Positions 6,972 through 17,500 of a DNA stretch of 17,500 bases are shown here, piece after piece. The notes under the pieces were generated by a model, which was not told the DNA's origin, searched no databases, and worked only from the letters and a program-made list of their open reading frames with translations. Within the stretch, counting starts at the first letter, position 1, and each line of letters begins with the position of its first letter. Location: assembly GCA_002005505.1 (NCBI GenBank), contig KV908489.1, positions 182,281 to 199,780 on the forward strand. The letters run 5' to 3'. The position numbers were made by a program, and so were the translations under genes. The DNA is from Botryococcus braunii (lineage: Eukaryota; Chlorophyta; Trebouxiophyceae).

Positions 6972-9900
6972 CTAAGGTCGCACAGCACCTGGGAGAGTGA
7001 GGTAGCTCTCCAATGCTCTAGTCACAAATTTGGCAACCCCTTCAAGGTCTTCTTGCCACATAAACGTCTGTACAGATCGACTCCTTTGTTGAAAGAGATG
7101 CATAAATTGTTGCCGTACATGTTGTACAGCCGGACAGGTGAACAACAGATGATGTTCATCACCAACGAGCTCTAAGGAGCACCTCGTGCAAATCCTCTGG
7201 TCTCGAGGGATGCCTTGTTGTCTACCTTTATCAATAGGAAGGTCATGACACCCTAATCTAAATCGCATAAAGGTCCGCAATGTACAATTAGGAAGGTGGA
7301 GTTTGAGCGCACTCTTACGCCGTGGCACATGAGGCGGACGTGCGAACCACCTTTGGTATCTGCAGAATAAGGCTCTTGGGGATGCACAAGTGCGAGGGGA
7401 GATGTCCAGGTCATCCCATATCATGTCACTTTTACGGTCTAACAGATCCTTTACCTGTGAAATGTCAATCTGCAAGGCTCTATCAAACCGCACATGGTCA
7501 GCTATATAGTATCCTAGTTTCTTAAGTTGTTGCATAAGGGTACCCGAAAACGTTTCTCGGCCTTCTACTATTGCCAACCTAATGTCATGCATGAGGACCT
7601 TGTAGTGTAATGAATCAGGTCTCATGGCCGCTATATTGTTCCAAAACCTGGCCATACGTAAGATCCAAGTTGACCACAAAGAAAATATGTTTAATTCACA
7701 ATTGATTATTTCCTCAGGGATTGTCCGACGCACCCCCAAAATCTGAGCCAGGACCCGCTTGTGCGCATCCAATAGGGGTATACTACTAGGTTTTCCCGAA
7801 GACAATTGTCTGCCTTGAAAGCATCTGAATGCCCAGACTTCACATCCATAGGAGATGAGGGGTGGTAGGCAAGCTAAGTACAGTTCTGTCATGAGCATCA
7901 TTGACATGTTGCAACCGAGATTGCTATAAGCTCTAGTAAGGTCTTCCCATGCTATCCAGAACCTCTGCTCGAGGTTCTTAATGCCGGCTTGAAGGCCATT
8001 CTTGGCATGAATCTGTAATCCAAGGTATTTAACCTCCTGTACCGGACCAATTCTAACCCCTGCAGCCTCTAGAGAGGTAGAGGGTGTCCGAGGGTCTGGA
8101 TTTACTGAAAGGTATTGCGTCTTGGCCCCATTTAGGCGCATGTCCATACTCTTACACCATTCTTGAGTAGCATTCACCAACACCTGTAGGTCCTCAACTG
8201 TAGGCGCGACGAGAACAAAATCGTCCGCAAAACCTAGCACTTGGATACGTATTATATTTAAACGTGTGCCATCAGGTAGCTGAAGGCCAGCCGTGGGACA
8301 ATGGTGTGCAAGATATCGGGGGAGTCCATCCGACATAATTCCAAATAGTGTAGGGCTAATGGGGCACCCTTGAGGAACACCCGCACTTGATTTAAACAAC
8401 CCCCCATGTTTGCCCTCAATCTTGATCGCCAAAACTGTACTGTCTATTACAGCTTGAGTAGCATAAAGAAAATCCCCTTGGATTCCCAACTGCTCCAAAA
8501 TATGCTCTAACTTAAGACGCGATACCCTGTCGTAAGCTTTAGAGAGGTCCAGGAATGCAAAATGCAGTGGAGTGATGCCCATTGCCCAATCTATGAGGTG
8601 TTGTATAACAAACAGTTGATGGGTGGTGGACATTTCAGGACGGAAGCCTGTTTGGCAATCAACACGCAAACGGTACTTCTCCAAGTAAGATACCAGACGC
8701 GAGTTCAACACGTTGGCATACAACCTCATAAGAGATTCGCCCACGGCAATGGGACGATAATTTCCTCTGTAATACGCGTCCCCTTTCTTATATACCGGTG
8801 TCACCAAACATACATTTGACTCCGCCGGTATGGTACGTTGTCTAAGCGCCATAGTAAAAATGTCCGCAATGACATGACTTAACAGGTTTCGTGAGTAAGG
8901 ATCCCCCGGGTGTGTAAGTGGCTGAGCATACCTAAACAACTCTGTAGGGTAACCATCTTTCCCCGGGGATTTCCCATTGGCAAGTGCTCGGAGACCCAGT
9001 TCAATTTCCTCGACTGTGAAGGGAGCATTCAGCTCGTCGCGCTGGTCGTGACCATGATCTTCTGGGACTTGATGGGGAGGATATGCCCCAATAGGCAGAC
9101 CATGCGCGGGCTCTTCAGTTCCAAGACCACTTGCAAGGGAATTTATATAAGAATCCCAAGCTGACACATCTCTAAGGGGTTCAGGCAGTCTATCTCTTTC
9201 ACGCCGAAGGGTTTTCCAAAACCTATGGGGGTTGAAATGCTTTTGGTGTACCAATGTTTTTAGCTTTTGGGCCTGGTATGCCCTTTTCTTTTTCCTCACA
9301 ATAGCATGGTACTTACGCTCTAACCTCCGGAACTCATCACCCCGCCATTTGGTTAACATTCCATACCTCCAGACTTCCCGTTTAAGGGCCCGGCATTCCT
9401 GGTCAAAAAAGGGTTGATGTTGACGCCGGTGTCCATTGTGGGGATATCTTTTGTATTGGTCATGCATTCCTGCTTTCTTTGCAGCATCTTTTATGAGTGC
9501 GTATAGGCAATGAATGCTAGACTTAATGTCCCCATCTTCAACCGCTTTTTCACATTGGCTCATGAGGTTTAACTCATCACTCTGTAATGCTTGGACATAT
9601 TGATCCCTTGCAAATTGGCACCAGCTAATTTGTGACAATGGGTGTCCCCCTTGATCAGAAGAGGGACACGGTCTAGGATGAATAGGAATAGACAAGGATG
9701 CACATAGTGGGAAATGGTCAGACTCTGACCTCTCACAATCAATGCCACTGTCTTCTAGGTGTGGGATAAGATTTGGGGATACAATGATATGGTCAAGTCG
9801 TGTTGCAGCTGATCTACGCGTACCGTGGTACGACACACCGGCCGGGATATCTCCCCTGACACGGCCAGTGCAAATGTAAACGCCTAATTTGTGGACAGCA

Positions 9901-10421
9901 CGAAGAAGTTGCCGCCCATGGGGATTGACCTTTGGGTCCCCTCCAGGGGCCATGGGGGGAAGGGGACCAACTCTAGAATTAAGATCACCCCCTAGGAAAG
10001 CGTACCCTTCTACCTTTGCCTTACCGAGTGTTTTCTGGATTTCTTTCATTCTATTAGACAAACTCAAAGATGATAGAAGGGGTGATCCAGAAGGGGGAAT
10101 GTAAGTTGTTCCGATGATTAGAGGTAGTCCACCACCCTTGAACTGAATCTTAGCCCACAACGATCCTTGTTTGGTGCAATAGGGGAGAATATGGTATTCA
10201 TTGCTATATCGAATACCAAGCAATAAGCCTTCCCCTGCCCTCCCTGAGTGTGATGCAGGGTGAAAGAATAGCTTGAAGGGGGCCCAGAGGTCTCTTTCGA
10301 TAATTTGTCTTCTAGTCTCACTGAGCATGATAATGTCAAAGGTGTGAAGGTACTCTAAGAGGCCTCGAGATAACAGTTTTTCAGTGCTAAGGCCATTTAT
10401 GTTCCAAACTATACATCTCAA
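6972..10421 (-). CDS. LINE ORF2 polyprotein: APE endonuclease, reverse transcriptase, CCHC finger
   Basis: ORF2 carries out target-primed reverse transcription. Counting from 10421, the endonuclease spans about residues 1-245, with WNING (N8), SET (E35), GGDLN (D146, N148), RLDH (D210) and SDH (D235, H236), so all catalytic positions are present. The reverse transcriptase spans about 465-800, with NGKSPGKDG, motif A FLDLSKAYD (D625), GVPQGCPISP and the active site FADD (D733, D734). The C-terminal finger is C1078-x2-C1081-x9-H1091-x4-C1096. There is no RNase H. The protein of about 1149 residues ends at TAG with no internal stop. The codon at 10421 is TTG, not ATG. The frame is open back to the ORF1 TAG, and the first ATG (residue 32) lies after N8, so the true start is unresolved. 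Family membership is certain. Confidence 0.88.
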   Translation of the reverse strand: MRCIVWNINGLSTEKLLSRGLLEYLHTFDIIMLSETRRQIIERDLWAPFKLFFHPASHSGRAGEGLLLGIRYSNEYHILPYCTKQGSLWAKIQFKGGGLPLIIGTTYIPPSGSPLLSSLSLSNRMKEIQKTLGKAKVEGYAFLGGDLNSRVGPLPPMAPGGDPKVNPHGRQLLRAVHKLGVYICTGRVRGDIPAGVSYHGTRRSAATRLDHIIVSPNLIPHLEDSGIDCERSESDHFPLCASLSIPIHPRPCPSSDQGGHPLSQISWCQFARDQYVQALQSDELNLMSQCEKAVEDGDIKSSIHCLYALIKDAAKKAGMHDQYKRYPHNGHRRQHQPFFDQECRALKREVWRYGMLTKWRGDEFRRLERKYHAIVRKKKRAYQAQKLKTLVHQKHFNPHRFWKTLRRERDRLPEPLRDVSAWDSYINSLASGLGTEEPAHGLPIGAYPPHQVPEDHGHDQRDELNAPFTVEEIELGLRALANGKSPGKDGYPTELFRYAQPLTHPGDPYSRNLLSHVIADIFTMALRQRTIPAESNVCLVTPVYKKGDAYYRGNYRPIAVGESLMRLYANVLNSRLVSYLEKYRLRVDCQTGFRPEMSTTHQLFVIQHLIDWAMGITPLHFAFLDLSKAYDRVSRLKLEHILEQLGIQGDFLYATQAVIDSTVLAIKIEGKHGGLFKSSAGVPQGCPISPTLFGIMSDGLPRYLAHHCPTAGLQLPDGTRLNIIRIQVLGFADDFVLVAPTVEDLQVLVNATQEWCKSMDMRLNGAKTQYLSVNPDPRTPSTSLEAAGVRIGPVQEVKYLGLQIHAKNGLQAGIKNLEQRFWIAWEDLTRAYSNLGCNMSMMLMTELYLACLPPLISYGCEVWAFRCFQGRQLSSGKPSSIPLLDAHKRVLAQILGVRRTIPEEIINCELNIFSLWSTWILRMARFWNNIAAMRPDSLHYKVLMHDIRLAIVEGRETFSGTLMQQLKKLGYYIADHVRFDRALQIDISQVKDLLDRKSDMIWDDLDISPRTCASPRALFCRYQRWFARPPHVPRRKSALKLHLPNCTLRTFMRFRLGCHDLPIDKGRQQGIPRDQRICTRCSLELVGDEHHLLFTCPAVQHVRQQFMHLFQQRSRSVQTFMWQEDLEGVAKFVTRALESYLTLPGAVRP

Positions 10422-10442
10422 CCTCAGGTGGCTAGATATTTC

Positions 10443-10445
10443 CTA
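10443..10445 (-). other. Single in-frame TAG separating LINE ORF1 and ORF2
   Basis: ORF1 ends CAA TAG. The next codons, GAA ATA TCT AGC CAC CTG AGG TTG, run in the same frame straight into the endonuclease without another stop. Only this codon separates a fused ORF1-ORF2 reading of about 1580 codons. Confidence 0.9.
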
Positions 10446-11723
10446 TTGAGGGGTTGAGGGGTTGGGACCCAGGTCACCTCCCTCTAGGGTGGAAGGAGTC
10501 ATAAGCTCTTCAAGCTCTGGCTCGCGTTGAATGGCGATACGCTTGCCATCGGTGGCCCCCGGGACATGGCGGGGAGTCGTCCTCTGCTGGGGTGGCATCC
10601 AATCCATGCCTTCAGCTGTGGCTGCATCCTCTCGTTGTACTTCGCTTACGGTGTAGGGCATCGTGGCTTGGACGCCAGGGGCTCGGTCAGCGTGGGCGGC
10701 AGCCGACCGGCCCCCAGGCACTTGTCGGGGACGTGCGCCCAGGGTCCCCCCGGCTGGGGCAGCTGCCGTACGAGCCCCGGGCGCGTTTTGGCGGGTGCTA
10801 TGTGTCGCCGTAGGTGTGACGTTCCCTCTGCTCATTGCAGAGGCCCTCCGAGACTCAAGCACTGCGCGCGGTCTGCCATTGACAATTGTCTTCCAGGCGT
10901 TGGGCTTGGGATCCAGGTGTGCTGGCTGGATTTCGTTGGAATAGTCCCTCATGGGTGGGGCCGGCCCATGAGGTTGACTGCTGGTCGGAGGAGTTGGTGC
11001 TACCCGGGGCTCTTGGGAAGCCCGGGCAGGAGGTGGGCCAGGAGGAGCTCCTCCTGGGACCCACTGATTGACTCTCCCGTCTGCTCCGCGGAAGCAGAGG
11101 GTTCCTCCACGCCACAGCACTGGATAGCCTTGGGCTTTAAAGGCCTGGAAGTTGGGCAGAAGGCGCCGGCGCGCTTCTTGTTGGCTCGGGGTGAGGTCCT
11201 CTGCAAGAGAGAGGGAACGCCTTCTAAGGCGCTTGCTATGCTTGAAAGCGGCATTTCGTGCCCTTGTCGAGTTGAACTTCACCAAGACTGGCCGCGGCCT
11301 TGCAGCATTGGCCTTGAGTTGGCCGAGGCGGTAGGTGTCCACAATGTTGGGGATCAGCGATGGGAGATCCCTGTCCCCCCCAAATAACTGCCGGACATCC
11401 CCATCCCCCAAGTGCTCCTCGATCCCATAGACAATGATATTTGTCGCCTTTGAGATGATTTTTTGATGTTCCACGGTTTGTTCCAGTTGTAAAATACGGT
11501 CTTGTTGGTGTTCAACTCTGTCAGAGAGCGAAGAGACTCGGCCCTCTAGAATCGCGACTTTCTCAGCAAGTTTATTTTCATTTACTTCAATATCAATCGT
11601 ACCATCCGAGCCAGCAGGGGAGAACGGGGCATTGCGCTTCCCTCCCCTTGTTGCATTGGCATCTGATGGCTGCGGCAAAGCCTTTTGTGGAGTACGGAAC
11701 AAATTTATTGCTGACGATATCAT
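10443..11723 (-). CDS. LINE ORF1 protein: coiled coil plus RRM-like nucleic-acid chaperone
   Basis: This 426-residue protein starts at an ATG and ends at TAG. It probably coats the element RNA in the ribonucleoprotein particle. A basic N-terminus is followed by a heptad-patterned coiled coil at about residues 50-90 (VAILEGRVSSLSDRVEHQ). An RRM-like segment at about 94-165 follows (NIIVYGIEE, then DTYRLGQ, then RPRPVLVKF). A third conserved block, SLAEDLTPSQQEARRRLLP to VLWRGGTLCF, lies at about 171-211. This order matches ORF1 proteins of L1-like elements. Residues 220-426 are Pro/Ala/Gly-rich and probably disordered. I see no CCHC knuckle. The stop is in frame with ORF2, only eight codons before the position where ORF2 homology begins. 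Confidence 0.82.
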   Translation of the reverse strand: MISSAINLFRTPQKALPQPSDANATRGGKRNAPFSPAGSDGTIDIEVNENKLAEKVAILEGRVSSLSDRVEHQQDRILQLEQTVEHQKIISKATNIIVYGIEEHLGDGDVRQLFGGDRDLPSLIPNIVDTYRLGQLKANAARPRPVLVKFNSTRARNAAFKHSKRLRRRSLSLAEDLTPSQQEARRRLLPNFQAFKAQGYPVLWRGGTLCFRGADGRVNQWVPGGAPPGPPPARASQEPRVAPTPPTSSQPHGPAPPMRDYSNEIQPAHLDPKPNAWKTIVNGRPRAVLESRRASAMSRGNVTPTATHSTRQNAPGARTAAAPAGGTLGARPRQVPGGRSAAAHADRAPGVQATMPYTVSEVQREDAATAEGMDWMPPQQRTTPRHVPGATDGKRIAIQREPELEELMTPSTLEGGDLGPNPSTPQ

Positions 11724-11745
11724 TTGTAGATAAGTGAATCATATC

Positions 11746-11811
11746 ATGTCGGCTTATGTCGGATTAAGTGCGTCTTCTCTTATGTCGGCTTATGTCGGCT
11801 TATGTCTTGTT
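11746..11811 (+). repeat. 10-bp tandem repeat ATGTCGGCTT upstream of LINE ORF1
   Basis: ATGTCGG(C/A)TT occurs at 11746, 11756, 11782 and 11792, with a decayed copy at 11802. It lies 23 nt or more 5' of the ORF1 ATG on the LINE strand, where 5' UTR promoter-like repeats can occur. It might instead belong to an older element. Confidence 0.7.
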
Positions 11812-11886
11812 GCAGCATCAGGCCTTAAGGCACCCCAAACCCAGCAAAAATGCAGCATCAAGCCTTAAGGCACCCCAAACCCAACC
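11811..11886 (+). repeat. 40-bp tandem duplication upstream of LINE ORF1
   Basis: TGCAGCATCA(G/A)GCCTTAAGG begins at 11811 and again at 11851, and identity continues through CACCCCAAACCCA. The period is exactly 40 bp with about one mismatch over the first 30 bases. It may be part of the LINE 5' UTR. Confidence 0.8.
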
Positions 11887-11904
11887 TGGGGTGAGATTTT
11901 TTTT

Positions 11905-12330
11905 AAACAAATTTCTGCACCGCACTCAGCCAAGCTTGGGGGTGGGCAAACCTTTGTGTTTTGGAACCCAAGCGTCTTGGAAAAAAGTGTTATAACCATA
12001 TCGAGCACATCATTTAACTCGGTCATCCAGATACTTCAAAACAAGTTGTGCTGACCCTCAAGTGCACTACAAAAGTGCTCTAGAGATCTTTGTTTTCAAT
12101 TTGCTCGGTTCTTCAGTAACATCCGGACAGTGAACGTGCACTTCCGTGTGGAGGCTGTCATTCGGCAGAGCTGACATCTACTGCCTCCAATGTAGTAGGG
12201 TGCCTTCAACTGCTTGCTTGCAGGTTTCCCGCTCACGGGTCAACGAGCGGCACAATTAGTTCTGGACCGCCATCTCACCACCGCCACCCCTTAGAGACCC
12301 CCCCTCTCACACTCAGACACACTCACACAC
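11905..12330. other. Intergenic region without supported genes
   Basis: I find no ORF with recognisable similarity, no RNA gene and no clear repeat between the LINE 5' side and the long (CT)n tract. Confidence 0.5.
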
Positions 12331-12333
12331 ACA

Positions 12334-12635
<302 letters not shown>

Positions 12636-12662
12636 AACCCCATGTGGTGCACCACGCATGCA

Positions 12663-12785
12663 ATTCCGTTTTACATCCGAATTATTCCGTGCCGCATCCA
12701 TTTTATTGCATTTTAAACCCAAATCATCCCGTTTTACATCGCTGGAAAATCAGTGATGTAATGCAGCCCCACCGGTTGCGGATGG
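12663..12785 (+). repeat. About 21-bp module block, second copy
   Basis: Degenerate tandem units of the type TTCCGTTTTACATCCGAATT are followed by ATCGCTGGAAAATCAG and CAGCCCCACCGG. The order and sequence resemble 6303-6385, indicating a shared dispersed repeat. Confidence 0.5.
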
Positions 12786-12901
12786 AATGCCATCCGACCT
12801 TTCCCTGCCCTGGAGCAGGCTTCTGGCCCTGGACACCATCATTAACCTGTATGATTAATTAATCATTATTATATTATTATTTGTAAGTAACAATAAACGT
12901 C

Positions 12902-12959
12902 GTCGACTCCATTCTTTGGGGCCCACGTGGGTCGACTTCCATTCTTTGGGGCCCACGTG
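12902..12959 (+). repeat. 29-bp tandem duplication with CACGTG
   Basis: GTCGACT(T)CCATTCTTTGG continuing into GGCCCACGTG occurs at 12902 and 12931. Each unit contains CACGTG (12924 and 12954), and the junction forms the palindrome CCCACGTGGG. Confidence 0.85.
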
Positions 12960-13359
12960 CACGGGGTTCAAAGTAAAAGTGAATACATCAGTCTCAGGAC
13001 CCCCGCGGCCCGGGGTGAGTTTGCGCCTCAACACCATGGCATGTCTCGAGTCCCCCGAGGGAGCTTCCTGTTTGAAGCGACACACTGCGCAAATCTGAAA
13101 GGATCTTGCCCCATTTGAGACCTCCTATAAGTCCCAGGGCCCAGGCTATAAGCCGCCCTATCGTTTTCGGGATTATCTAGCCATGACTCCTGAGGACCGG
13201 GTCCCCGGGGACCTTCGCAGCGGTCCCCATCCACTTGTTTCCAGGGCCCTCGTTGTCCCGCGAACTGTACCGGCTGAGCCCGCCCGCATAGGGAAGGGAG
13301 TCATTTTGTTTAGCAACCAGAGCTTGTAAATCCGCAAGCCTCATCACGATTTTCTTAAA

Positions 13360-13590
13360 ACATGGTGACGCCCCCCTCCAGACATAATAACCACCCTCTC
13401 CAAACATGCTAATGTCCTTCTCCAGACATAATAACCACCCTCTGCAAACATGGTAATGTCCTCCCGACATAATAACCACCCTCTCCAAACATGCTAATGC
13501 CCCTCTCCAGTCACCATACTGTCCCTCTCCAAGCTTGTGATGCCCCTCTTCAAACATTTCATGCCCCTCTCCAGGCATCATAGCAAACCT
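13360..13590 (-). repeat. 22-bp minisatellite with 44-bp higher-order pattern
   Basis: About ten units of the type CCCTCTCCAAACATGCTAAT alternate with CCAGACATAATAACCA forms. GACATAATAA recurs at 13381, 13425 and 13466. Units decay towards 13590. The minus-strand ORF of 140 codons over it is a by-product. Confidence 0.8.
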
Positions 13591-13609
13591 ATCCAGCACT
13601 CTGTAGCTG

Positions 13610-14090
13610 CTCCTCTTGGTTTCCTCCCTTCTTCACCCCACCAAGTCTGATTAATCCCTGCCGATCCCCCCCCTCCCCCCTGGCCCTCCAGCATCCACAC
13701 TTCTCCCCTTGAACCCTCCCAACTCTGAAGTATGCCCTCTCCACCCCACCAAGCTCGAAGTGTCCCCGTACCCGCTCCAACCCGCGGAATCTGAAATATC
13801 CCCCCTCCTCCTCTCTGTCCCGCAGAATCTGAAATATCCCCTTCCCCTCTCTTACCCATCGAACCAGAAATAGACCCCTTCCCCTCTCCACTCCACCAAA
13901 TCTGAAAATATCCACCCCGCCCCCCGCCTCTACTCCACCGAATCCTGAAGCATCACCTTTCCCTCTCCACCCACCGAAATCTGAATCACCCTCTTCCCCT
14001 CTCCATTTCCACAGAACTTGAATCATCCCCTGCCCCTCTGCACCCCACCGAATCTGAGGAGTCCCCTTCTCCTCTTCATCCCAGCTGGAA
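13610..14090 (-). repeat. About 37-bp pyrimidine-rich minisatellite
   Basis: The core CACCGAATCTGAAATAT, flanked by CCCCTCTCC, recurs with GAATCTGA-like cores at 13787, 13825, 13861, 13898, 13940, 13976, 14014 and 14050, giving spacings of 36-42 bp. Similarity in the flanking C-rich parts suggests it may be distantly related to the 22-bp array beside it. It lies 3' of the DUF4336 gene. Confidence 0.75.
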
Positions 14091-14127
14091 GGTTGGTTTT
14101 AACCCCCAGAAGAGAACTCAATATGCA

Positions 14128-14215
14128 TCGGGGCAGCCGCCCATGAGTGTCATGTGGGTCTTTGCAGCGGCCCATGAGGGTCATGTGGGTCATGTGGGCA
14201 GCCCATGTGGGTCGG
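14128..14215 (-). repeat. About 31-bp direct repeats just 3' of the DUF4336 stop
   Basis: GCCCATGAG(T/G)GTCATGTGGG occurs twice, about 31 bp apart (near 14138 and 14169), with a third shortened form (GCCCATGTGGGTC) near 14200. They would lie in the 3' UTR of the minus-strand gene. Confidence 0.65.
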
Positions 14216-14218
14216 CCC

Positions 14219-17344
<3,126 letters not shown>

Positions 17345-17500
17345 CTGCACGCAGTGCACCCCTCCCCCTTGTGTCCGGCTCTGTCTCAGCACAGGTTTTC
17401 GACGCTTTGGTCTAAAAGCAGGGCGCTTCTTTTCTTTAAGAAGAAAAAAAGGGTCTAAATCTGTCTGATCACCGTGCGCACGTTGATGAGACAGGGCGTT

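Larger units (their letters stand above)
6742..11904 (-). mobile_element. Non-LTR retrotransposon (LINE), apparently full-length, two ORFs
   Basis: On the minus strand the order is a 5' region with tandem repeats, ORF1 (11723-10443), ORF2 (10421-6972), a short 3' UTR and a (TG)n tail (6823-6742 in plus coordinates). The APE-type endonuclease and RT without integrase, protease or LTRs define it as a LINE. The coiled-coil/RRM-like ORF1 suggests the L1 superfamily, but I cannot fix the clade. Both ORFs are long and uninterrupted, implying recent insertion. The ends are uncertain. A 7-bp AAACAAA occurs at 6735-6741 and 11905-11911 and could be the target-site duplication, but it is short and low-complexity. 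Confidence 0.8.

Noticed and set aside
6654..10445. Reassignment of TAG to an amino acid (both LINE stops are TAG and the frame continues after each)
   Set aside because: ORF1 and ORF2 contain many glutamines and no other in-frame TAG or TAA. The post-ORF2 open stretch is mostly (TG)n, which has no stops in that frame. The standard code is the simpler reading.
10527..11387. Plus-strand ORF of 286 codons opposite LINE ORF1
   Set aside because: It lies entirely antisense to ORF1, shows no recognisable domain, and is explained by the GC-rich, stop-poor composition of the ORF1 C-terminal half.
17381..17500. Possible further upstream DUF4336 exon at the window edge
   Set aside because: None of the three minus-strand frames matches the expected family sequence before GPYSEVVFF, and no clear donor is seen.

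Overview
This window is eukaryotic nuclear DNA, most likely from a green-lineage organism (an alga or other streptophyte/chlorophyte) with a large, repeat-rich genome. Three things support this. Canonical GT-AG introns of about 330-1200 nt split two recognisable genes. One of those genes encodes a DUF4336-type protein, which in eukaryotes I know from plants and algae. One intron also carries plant-type TTTAGGG motifs. The species cannot be fixed from the sequence.

Layout: (1) 1-3009, plus strand, is the 3' part of a CDT2/DTL-like WD40 gene. Four exons join in phase from the end of the WD40 propeller, through a disordered region, to a C-terminus with a good PIP box. (2) 3010-6740 is non-coding as far as I can see. 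It holds minisatellites (a 48-bp array, a roughly 45-bp array with recurring CACGTG), a 20-bp perfect palindrome and a 250-bp direct duplication. (3) About 6742-11904, minus strand, is an apparently intact non-LTR retrotransposon (LINE). ORF1 has a coiled coil followed by an RRM-like region. ORF2 has an APE-type endonuclease, a reverse transcriptase and a C-terminal CCHC finger. The two ORFs lie in the same frame, separated by one TAG, and ORF2 has no ATG ahead of its first catalytic motif. (4) About 11905-14218 is intergenic: a long (CT)n tract plus 29-, 22- and 37-bp tandem repeats. (5) 14219-17344, minus strand, is the 3' part of a DUF4336 gene. Its four exons are separated by introns packed with (CA)n, (TG)n, (CG)n and (CT)n. 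A frameshifted duplicate of the second visible exon lies in the intron just upstream of it.

The two host genes converge on the repeat-rich intergenic region that contains the LINE. They are not functionally linked as far as I can tell: CDT2 is the substrate receptor of a CUL4-DDB1 ubiquitin ligase, whereas DUF4336 proteins are uncharacterised. The observations most worth following are the ORF1-TAG-ORF2 arrangement of the LINE, the decaying exon duplicate, and the complementary (CA)n/(TG)n tracts inside one intron.
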